Part shown: positions 6,047 to 10,945 of the stretch, in pieces
Numbering within the stretch: position 1 is the first letter of the stretch
Layout of the letters: every line of letters starts with the position of its first letter
NCBI GenBank assembly: GCA_027034965.1
Contig: JALVWL010000127.1
Location: forward strand, 1-10,945
Source of the DNA: Candidatus Omnitrophota bacterium
GTDB taxonomy: Bacteria > Omnitrophota > Gorgyraeia > S143-82
DNA length: 10,945 nt
Direction: 5' to 3'
Translations under genes and position numbers: made by a program
The notes under the pieces: model-generated
The model's database searches: none
The model's input: only the letters and a program-made list of their open reading frames with translations
What the model was told of the DNA's origin: nothing

Positions 6047-7237
6047 ATGCAGAGCAAAAAGGACAGTAATAGCTCCAGAATATCTAATGTCGTTTCTTCT
6101 CTCCCCCCTTCAGGTATTCGTCAATTCTTTGATCTGGTCCTAGGGATGCCTGATGTGGTCTCTCTTGGGGTGGGAGAGCCAGACTTCTCAACCCCCTGGC
6201 ATATCTCAGAGAGGGCAATTTATAATATAGAGAGCGGCTATACCTCCTATACCTCCAATAAGGGTCTCAAAGAACTCAGGCAGGCGATTGTTACCAGGAT
6301 AAAAGAGAAATATGGCGTCTCTTATGATTGCGAAACAGAGGCCCTGATAACAGTAGGAGTAAGTGAGGCTATGGATCTGGCCCTGCGGGCCATCCTGAAT
6401 AAGGGGGATAAGGTTGTTGTATTAAGGCCCTGCTATGTCTCTTATGCGCCTGTGGTGTTGATGGCTGGCGGGGATGTTGTATATGTTGACCTGGATGTTG
6501 AGACGGACTTTAAATTGACGCCAGAAATATTAGAAGAGGTTATTGACAAAAACGGCCCTGTAAAGGCGATAATTCTCAATTATCCCTGCAATCCTACGGG
6601 TGTCTCCTATACCAAAGAGGAACTGGCACAGTTATTTGGTATACTGGCGCGCAATTCTGTGATTGTGATAAGTGATGAGATATACGATGGCTTGACCTAT
6701 GATTTTGAACACACCCCATCGTTTGTGTTTGAGGCAATCCGTGAAAATCTTATATACCTAAATGGATTTTCCAAGACCTATGCGATGACTGGTTGGCGTA
6801 TTGGCTATGCCCTGGGCCCGCAAGATATAATCTCTGCTATGACCAAGATTCACCAGTATACGATGCTCTGCGCACCTATTATGTCTCAGTTTGCGGCCAT
6901 TGAGGCAGTTGAAGATGGTCAGGATGATCTTTTGTATATGAAGGCCGAGTATAAACGAAGGCGCAATTTTATCGTCAATGCCCTTAATCGTATGGGATTA
7001 GAGACCCGCCTACCCGAGGGGGCCTTTTATACCTACACGAATATCTCTTCTACGGGAATGGATTCGATGTCTTTTGCCAGGGCCTTGCTTGAGGCAGAGA
7101 AGGTCGCAGTCGTTCCTGGGACTGCCTTTTCCCCGAAAGGTGATAATTACATCCGCATCTCTTATGCCTCATCGATAGATAAGCTGAGGCAGGCGGTATT
7201 AAAGATGGAGGCGTTTCTTGAAAGGGTTAGGAAGTGA
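6047..7237 (+). CDS. Class I PLP-dependent aminotransferase (aspartate/aromatic aminotransferase-like)
   Basis: Cytosolic fold-type I transaminase, 396 aa, normal length. K243 in FSKTYAMTGWRIGY forms the Schiff base with PLP. N182 in YPCNPTG, D210 and Y213 in SDEIYDGLTY and R251 are cofactor contacts, and R370 in YIRISYA binds the substrate carboxylate. N-terminal motifs LGVGEPDFSTPWHI and GYTSYTSNKGLKELRQAI are those of the bacterial subgroup that includes PatA/AspC-like and YugH-like enzymes. The amino donor cannot be fixed from sequence; aspartate, an aromatic amino acid or an N-acyl-diaminopimelate precursor are all possible. The ATG at 6047 has no Shine-Dalgarno and may head a leaderless or weakly initiated message. 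Its 3' end overlaps the HAD gene by 20 nt, and it is the first gene of the run that ends in the rotary ATPase. Confidence 0.93.
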   Translation: MQSKKDSNSSRISNVVSSLPPSGIRQFFDLVLGMPDVVSLGVGEPDFSTPWHISERAIYNIESGYTSYTSNKGLKELRQAIVTRIKEKYGVSYDCETEALITVGVSEAMDLALRAILNKGDKVVVLRPCYVSYAPVVLMAGGDVVYVDLDVETDFKLTPEILEEVIDKNGPVKAIILNYPCNPTGVSYTKEELAQLFGILARNSVIVISDEIYDGLTYDFEHTPSFVFEAIRENLIYLNGFSKTYAMTGWRIGYALGPQDIISAMTKIHQYTMLCAPIMSQFAAIEAVEDGQDDLLYMKAEYKRRRNFIVNALNRMGLETRLPEGAFYTYTNISSTGMDSMSFARALLEAEKVAVVPGTAFSPKGDNYIRISYASSIDKLRQAVLKMEAFLERVRK

Positions 7238-7877
7238 TCTTGTCCTTGTGTTTGATCTCGGGAGGGTGTTGATCGACTTTGATCCCCAGATAATCATAGA
7301 TCGACTCTCACCTTATACACATTGGTCAAAACAGGATATGTTTTCCTTATTTGCAACTCCGGAGTTTGTGGATGCATTTGAGAAGGGCAAGATGGATGAA
7401 GATGAATTTTTCGATATGTTGGTCAGGATACTTTCCCTGGAGGGGCTTGATAGACAGACGCTAGTAGAGATATGGAACGATATGTTTTTCCCGAAAAAGG
7501 AGATGTTGTCTTTAGTGAGGCGGATTAAGGAGTCGACAGATATTCGACTGTTGATGTTGTCAAATATATCTAAGATTCACTTCGAGTATCTCTTTGATGA
7601 ATACGAGGAATTATCTTTATTTGATGACTATGTGTTATCCTTTCAAGTAGGCCACAGAAAACCCGAGAGACAGATATATCGTTGTGTCCTGGAGAAGGCA
7701 CCAGAGGCCAGGGCGATTTGTTATACGGATGATATTGAGCGCTTTGTATATGCGGCTAGGGAGATGGGAATCGACGGGATTCACTTTAAAGGGTATGATT
7801 ACTTTGTATCTGAGCTCTTAAAACGCCCTGTATTTAGGGAAGTCCTTTCCAGTGTTGTTGGCCTGGGAGTCGGCTGA
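7218..7877 (+). CDS. HAD-superfamily phosphatase-like hydrolase (YihX-like)
   Basis: 219-aa cytosolic HAD hydrolase. All four HAD motifs are seen: I, VFDLGRVLIDFD with nucleophile D13; II, LMLSN with S115; III, K148 in GHRKPERQIY; IV, D171-D172 in CYTDDIERF. Motif I has Gly where many HAD phosphatases carry the second Asp (DxDG); the FDLGxV form is typical of the YihX-type sugar-phosphatase group, so activity is still expected. A small helical cap lies between motifs I and II. The start is TTG 7218, supported by GGAGG (7207-7211) 6 nt upstream and by a 20-nt overlap with the aminotransferase; no ATG would retain D13. The substrate is unknown, with a sugar phosphate or phosphoserine-like compound possible. 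Confidence 0.85.
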   Translation: MKGLGSDLVLVFDLGRVLIDFDPQIIIDRLSPYTHWSKQDMFSLFATPEFVDAFEKGKMDEDEFFDMLVRILSLEGLDRQTLVEIWNDMFFPKKEMLSLVRRIKESTDIRLLMLSNISKIHFEYLFDEYEELSLFDDYVLSFQVGHRKPERQIYRCVLEKAPEARAICYTDDIERFVYAAREMGIDGIHFKGYDYFVSELLKRPVFREVLSSVVGLGVG

Positions 7878-7878
7878 T

Positions 7879-8316
7879 ATGCGTCTGGGTTTTTGGTTGG
7901 CAGCGCTTGTATTGGTCTTTCTGGACAGGGTGATAAAGTGGGTTGTAGTTGGAAGGCATCTGTTCTGGCAGATAGGCCCCTTGAGATTGTCTGTGGTGTA
8001 CAATGATGGGATTGCCTTTGGTCTGTTTTCTGATTGGCCGGCCTGGATCTTGATTGCAATAAATTTTCTGCTTATATTGGTTTTGTTGTTTGTATTGCTT
8101 GGGATTAAAAGGGAGCAGATTCTTGTCTTGATAGGTGGTATACTGATATTTTCGGGTGCGATTGGAAATTTTATTGATAGATTATTTGTCGGTTCAGTGG
8201 TAGATTATATTCATTTGGGGAGATTTCCGGTTTTTAATTTGGCGGATGTGATGATTAGTGTTGGGGTGACAGTTATCCTGCTGGGAGAGTTTGGGGAGAT
8301 TTCAAGGAAGAGATAG
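7879..8316 (+). CDS. lspA: Lipoprotein signal peptidase (signal peptidase II)
   Basis: Inner-membrane aspartyl protease that cleaves the signal peptide of diacylglyceryl-modified prolipoproteins. 145 aa with four hydrophobic segments, at the short end of the family. Conserved boxes: DRVIKW (16-21), VVYNDGIAFGLF (39-50), GAIGNFIDRLFVGSVVDYIH (93-112) and FPVFNLADVMISVG (116-129). The catalytic pair is D109 (VVDY) and D123 (FNLAD). ATG 7879 is chosen over the upstream in-frame codon at 7852 because it lies one base after the HAD stop, has GGGAG just upstream and gives the normal N-terminus. Its presence implies that this organism makes lipoproteins. It is followed after 10 nt by aroC. Confidence 0.95.
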   Translation: MRLGFWLAALVLVFLDRVIKWVVVGRHLFWQIGPLRLSVVYNDGIAFGLFSDWPAWILIAINFLLILVLLFVLLGIKREQILVLIGGILIFSGAIGNFIDRLFVGSVVDYIHLGRFPVFNLADVMISVGVTVILLGEFGEISRKR

Positions 8317-8326
8317 GGGTAGGTAT

Positions 8327-9457
8327 ATGCGTTTCTTGACGGCTGGGTTTTCTCACGGAAAAGGACTGATGCTGATAATAGACGGGTTCCCTGCAAATGT
8401 CCCTGTGGATGAAGATCTGATAAATATAGACCTTGCGCGCCGTCAGTCCGGTTATGGTCGTGGGGGCAGGCAGAAGATAGAGAGGGATAGGGTGGAGATA
8501 CTCTCTGGAGTCTTGAACGGCAGGACAACGGGTTCACCGATAGGAGCAATAGTGTGGAATAAGGACTATTCTATCGATAAGATGCCAGATGTCTTCTGCC
8601 CACGTCCTGGGCACGCGGATCTAGCAGGTGCTATTAAATATAATCAGGGAAATATACGTCATATCCTGGAGCGGGCCTCTGCGAGGGAGACTGCTATGCG
8701 TGTGGTTGCTGGTGGCTTTGCTCGTCTATTTCTGAGGGAACTTGGGATAAAGTCGATAGCCTTTGTCAGGGCAATAGGCGGGGTCTATCTGGAGGAAGAA
8801 GATCTGGATGACTGGAGTATGGAGATGCTGGAGCGGACCATCTCTCTTTCGGATGTATTCTGCCCGTCCCCTGAGAAGAGCGAGCTGATGAAGAAGCGGA
8901 TAGATGAGGCCAAAGAGGAGAATGATACCCTTGGAGGGGTTGTGGAGGTCTGGATACGTGGAGTGCCTGTTGGGGTGGGTGATTTTACCCAGTGGGATAG
9001 GCGGCTTGACGGAAGGTTGGCCCAGGCGGTTATGTCTGTGCCAGCGATAAAGGGAGTTGAGATAGGAGCAGGGTTTAGACTTGGCGACTTGACTGGAAAG
9101 ACTGCCCACGATGCAATATATTATTCCAAAGAAAAGGGTATTTACAGGCATACGAATAATGCCGGTGGCCTTGAAGGTGGTATGTCTAATGGAGAGGATA
9201 TAGTGGTGAGGGCGGTAATGAAGCCAATCGCTACCGTTGGTCAGCCCCTTGATTCCATAGATATACGCAGTGGTGAGCCTGCCGAGGCACTGGTTGAGCG
9301 ATTTGATACCTGCGCAGTCCCTGCGGCCTCTGTTGTGGTGGAGGCGATGTGTTTGTGGGCAGTGGCCGAGGCAGTGTGCGATAAGTTTGGCAGGGATGAG
9401 CTGGGAGATATAAAAAGGGCAGTAGAGGATTACAAAAAAAACAGGAGGATGCTCTGA
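8327..9457 (+). CDS. aroC: Chorismate synthase
   Basis: Converts 5-enolpyruvylshikimate-3-phosphate to chorismate using reduced FMN, the last step of the shikimate pathway; cytosolic tetramer. 376 aa, normal length. Family segments: MRFLTAGFSHGKGL (1-14), RRQSGYGRGGRQKIERD (38-54), RPGHADLAGAIKY (93-105), ILERASARETAMRV (113-126), GGMSNGED (284-291) and ERFDTCAVPAASVVVEAM (324-341). H10 and H96 are the two conserved His. One oddity: residue 8 is Phe where the first signature, G-[DES]-S-H-G, nearly always has Glu. ATG 8327 is chosen because it gives the canonical N-terminus and follows lspA by 10 nt; AGGGGTAGG lies just upstream. The stop overlaps atpK by one base (TGATG), tying a biosynthetic gene to the rotary ATPase genes. 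Confidence 0.95.
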   Translation: MRFLTAGFSHGKGLMLIIDGFPANVPVDEDLINIDLARRQSGYGRGGRQKIERDRVEILSGVLNGRTTGSPIGAIVWNKDYSIDKMPDVFCPRPGHADLAGAIKYNQGNIRHILERASARETAMRVVAGGFARLFLRELGIKSIAFVRAIGGVYLEEEDLDDWSMEMLERTISLSDVFCPSPEKSELMKKRIDEAKEENDTLGGVVEVWIRGVPVGVGDFTQWDRRLDGRLAQAVMSVPAIKGVEIGAGFRLGDLTGKTAHDAIYYSKEKGIYRHTNNAGGLEGGMSNGEDIVVRAVMKPIATVGQPLDSIDIRSGEPAEALVERFDTCAVPAASVVVEAMCLWAVAEAVCDKFGRDELGDIKRAVEDYKKNRRML

Positions 9458-9765
9458 TGTTCAGGAAGGTTTTTTCTGTTTTGGGGCTTATGCTGGCAAT
9501 GGGTAGTTATCTCTATGCAAGTGAGGGGACAGGGACCTCTCTGACAGGTATAGGTGCTGCGGGTGATATGATTGGGATTGGCCTCAGCGTCGGGCTTGCC
9601 TGTCTGGGTGCAGGGGTGGCCCTTTCCAATATAGGTTCGGCAGTAGTGGGTGCGATTAGTGAAAAGCCGGAGCTGTTGGGTCGACTCCTTATTATACTCG
9701 GCCTTGGCGAGGCTTTGGCAATATATGGTTTGGTGGTTGGGATTCTTCTCTGGATAAAGGTCTAG
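9457..9765 (+). CDS. atpK: A/V-type ATPase subunit K (membrane rotor c-ring subunit, 2-TM form)
   Basis: Proteolipid that forms the ion-carrying rotor ring. 102 aa: a signal-peptide-like N-terminus (about 1-22, ending YLYA-SE), then one helical hairpin (TM about 37-66 and 72-100) joined by the loop ISEKPELLGR. This layout, a cleavable leader plus a single hairpin, is the same as Thermus subunit L. The essential carboxylate is E85 in LGEALAIYG. Compared with the Na+-binding NtpK of Enterococcus hirae, the position of Thr64 is A86, that of Gln65 is L87 and that of Gln110 is L56; only Tyr (Y90) is kept. The site therefore looks built for H+. The symbol refers to A/V-type nomenclature, not F-type. 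The start overlaps the aroC stop by 1 nt. Confidence 0.93.
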   Translation: MFRKVFSVLGLMLAMGSYLYASEGTGTSLTGIGAAGDMIGIGLSVGLACLGAGVALSNIGSAVVGAISEKPELLGRLLIILGLGEALAIYGLVVGILLWIKV

Positions 9766-9768
9766 ATT

Positions 9769-10071
9769 ATGCGGATAATCTGTCTTGGGGACAGATTGAC
9801 TGTTGAGGCCCTGAGTATAGTCGGGGCCGAACCTATGGAGGTCTCCTCCAGTAGTGAGTTTTTGACTAGATTAGAGACCCTGATTCAGAATAGGGAGAAT
9901 ATCATACTCATTACGAAGTCTATGGTGGAGCAGGTAAAGCCCCAGATAGATGCCTTGCAGAAGAAGTTCCCAGGGACGATTGTTGTGGTAGTCCCGGATG
10001 TCTCGAAGGACCTGGATATGAACATAAATAGACTGGTGTCCGAAGTGGTAGGGGTTAGTTTTGGCAATTGA
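9769..10071 (+). CDS. atpF: A/V-type ATPase subunit F (central stalk)
   Basis: Small soluble subunit (100 aa, usual length) of the central rotor stalk, contacting subunit D. The N-terminus, MRIICLGDRLTVEALSIVGA, fits the family pattern of a beta strand, Gly-Asp, then a helix ending in Gly. The middle, NIILITKSMVEQVKPQID (44-61), matches the strand-plus-helix that reads ILITeeva in relatives, and FPGTIVVVVPDVS (67-79) matches the PvIvvIP strand. Similarity is moderate, and the call rests partly on its place between subunits K and E, three bases after atpK. ATG 9769 is the only sensible start. The 3' end overlaps atpE by 11 nt. Subunit C (d), often present in these operons, is not seen. Confidence 0.85.
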   Translation: MRIICLGDRLTVEALSIVGAEPMEVSSSSEFLTRLETLIQNRENIILITKSMVEQVKPQIDALQKKFPGTIVVVVPDVSKDLDMNINRLVSEVVGVSFGN

Positions 10072-10636
10072 TGAAATAAAGGATTACATACAGGAAAAGG
10101 TCGATAAGGAGGCCCAGGAGCTCATCCGTAGGGCAAATCTGGTCAAGGAAAGGGAGATTTCCCAGGCCAAAAGGCGCCTGGAGGAATGGCTTTCCGAGGC
10201 CGCAAAGGAGTTTATGAAGGAAAAGATTGCCCTGGTGGCTACCTATAAGTCGCGTACGTTTAAAGAGATTTCCCTGGAGAGGACCAGGCTTTATGAAGAG
10301 CTATGGCAGGACTTCCTTGGGGAATTAAAGATGAGGTTGAGAGAGACAGCTGCTACGAACCGTTATAGGGACATCTTATTAAAGATAGCTGCAAATGCCC
10401 TTTCTAGTAGCGGAGACCAACTCGAGGTCTTCGTCAGAGAAGAGGATGTAGGGATCTTTTGCAAAGTAAAGGATGACCGCCTTACTATATCAACGGCAGA
10501 TATTATAGGCGGGATAATCTTAAAAAGCCCTGCCAAGGGCCTTGTCCTAAACTACTCTTTTGATGAGATCCTCACCACAAAACAACAGACCCTGAAGTCT
10601 ATGTTTATAGAACGACTTGGCGACTATTCTTCTTGA
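10061..10636 (+). CDS. atpE: A/V-type ATPase subunit E (peripheral stalk)
   Basis: Peripheral stator-stalk subunit (191 aa, normal). Residues about 1-90 are a charged helix rich in E, K, R and A, the coiled coil that pairs with subunit G/H. The C-terminal globular domain has GGIILKSPAKGLVLNYSFDE (150-169), the family signature strand and loop that bind the top of subunit B. The start is TTG 10061, supported by AGGGG at 10050-10054 with 6-nt spacing and an 11-nt overlap with atpF; ATG 10071 is out of frame and stops at once. The order K-F-E is unusual because subunit I (the a-type stator) normally adjoins K; here aroC takes that place. Subunits A, B and D are not in the window and may follow the 300-nt gap. 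Confidence 0.88.
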   Translation: MAIDEIKDYIQEKVDKEAQELIRRANLVKEREISQAKRRLEEWLSEAAKEFMKEKIALVATYKSRTFKEISLERTRLYEELWQDFLGELKMRLRETAATNRYRDILLKIAANALSSSGDQLEVFVREEDVGIFCKVKDDRLTISTADIIGGIILKSPAKGLVLNYSFDEILTTKQQTLKSMFIERLGDYSS

Positions 10637-10800
10637 TAAAACTCTTCTTTCTTGCTTTGGTTTTAAGGTTGGATGATAGGTGTTATCTGGGGTTTTAGGA
10701 GTTTTCTGCACAAACCCAAATTATGCAATAGGGAATTAAAATATAATGGAAGCCGTTGTAGGACAATAGGAAAAGCTAAAGATAAGAATTCACCAGGTGG

Positions 10801-10855
10801 TTAAACTAAAAACTCAAAAGTAAAAACTAAAAACCACAACTCAAAAGTAAAAACT
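10801..10855 (+). repeat. A-rich heptamer-periodic repeat containing an 18-nt perfect direct repeat
   Basis: The block reads as consecutive 7-mers: TTAAACT, AAAAACT, CAAAAGT, AAAAACT, AAAAACC, then a 6-mer ACAACT, then CAAAAGT, AAAAACT. The 18-mer AACTCAAAAGTAAAAACT occurs at 10811-10828 and again, perfectly, at 10838-10855 (27-nt offset). It is not a CRISPR: the units are too short and there are no unique spacers. Confidence 0.85.
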
Positions 10856-10931
10856 GATTTTAATTTACACAGGGGAGGTAGATTTACAGGGAGTAAGGTG
10901 TTGCGTAGGAACTTGGAGATTGGCCAACGAT

Positions 10932-10938
10932 AAAGGGG
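10932..10938 (+). promoter_or_regulatory. Shine-Dalgarno-like site for a gene beginning just past the window
   Basis: AAAGGGG is followed by 7 bases to the window end, so a start codon would fall at about 10946. No start codon with a long open frame lies inside the window at this point. By context the gene could be the next ATPase subunit (A), but this is inference. Confidence 0.5.
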
Positions 10939-10945
10939 TAAGAGA

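Larger units (their letters stand above)
10637..10945 (+). other. Intergenic region of about 300 nt with no gene
   Basis: No open frame longer than a few dozen codons on either strand resembles a protein, and no tRNA-like cloverleaf is visible. Contents: a T-rich stretch after atpE without a clear hairpin; TATAAT at 10742-10747, which has only weak -35 partners (for example TTATGC at 10721-10726, spacer 15) and so is a doubtful promoter; an A-rich 7-nt-periodic repeat at 10801-10855; purine-rich blocks GGGGAGG (10872-10878) and GGGAG (10889-10893); and a ribosome-binding-site candidate at the very end. Confidence 0.7.

Noticed and set aside
9304..9309. RFD instead of RSD/RHD in the third chorismate synthase motif
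   Set aside because: Phe is, as far as I recall, an accepted residue at this position in the family pattern, so it is not a notable change.
10801..10855. CRISPR array
   Set aside because: Repeat units are about 7 nt with no unique spacers and no cas genes nearby.
10898..10933. GTG-started ORF of 11 codons behind GGGAG
   Set aside because: Too short, with an immediate stop and no recognisable sequence; more likely leader of the next gene.

Overview
The window is a gene-dense, almost entirely plus-strand stretch of a bacterial chromosome. It combines a membrane Rnf-type ferredoxin:NAD oxidoreductase (rnfD-E-A), an archaeal/vacuolar-type rotary ATPase (subunits K, F, E) and lipoprotein signal peptidase, with bacterial-style promoters and Shine-Dalgarno sites. 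This suggests an anaerobic or fermentative bacterium, possibly from an uncultured lineage. Codon use rich in AGG/AGA (Arg) and ATA (Ile) fits that but does not fix the taxon. No named phylum can be supported from the sequence alone.

Layout. (1) 1-1848: the 3' part of rnfD, then rnfE and rnfA, tightly coupled (1-nt gap, then ATGA overlap). No rnfG lies between D and E and no rnfB follows A, so the Rnf operon has a rearranged order. (2) 1934-3580: a chemoreceptor with almost no extracellular domain and a C-terminal zinc-binding CZB domain, visibly more A+T-rich than its neighbours. (3) 3713-5122: purF, first committed step of purine synthesis. (4) 5168-5999: a small unit of a free-standing tRNA-binding OB-fold protein, a YjbQ-family protein and a 26-residue very basic micro-ORF with a strong ribosome-binding site. 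It is driven by a near-consensus promoter placed so that the first base of the first start codon is the predicted transcription start (leaderless mRNA). (5) 6047-10636: a compact run of seven genes with overlaps or gaps of 10 nt or less: class I aminotransferase, HAD phosphatase, lspA, aroC, then A/V-ATPase subunits K, F and E. (6) 10637-10945: about 300 nt without a gene, containing an A-rich 7-nt-periodic repeat and, at the right edge, a Shine-Dalgarno-like AAAGGGG that probably serves a gene starting just outside the window.

Working together: Rnf couples ferredoxin oxidation to ion pumping and the rotary ATPase interconverts ion gradient and ATP. The K subunit lacks most side chains that bind Na+ in Na+-type V-ATPases, so its ion is more likely H+. 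The rest is central metabolism (purines, aromatic amino acids, transamination) and envelope maturation. The most interesting items are the 26-aa basic protein, the repeated pattern of start codons without Shine-Dalgarno sites at the heads of transcription units, the rearranged rnf operon followed by a CZB chemoreceptor, and an unusual residue in the otherwise near-invariant first motif of chorismate synthase.
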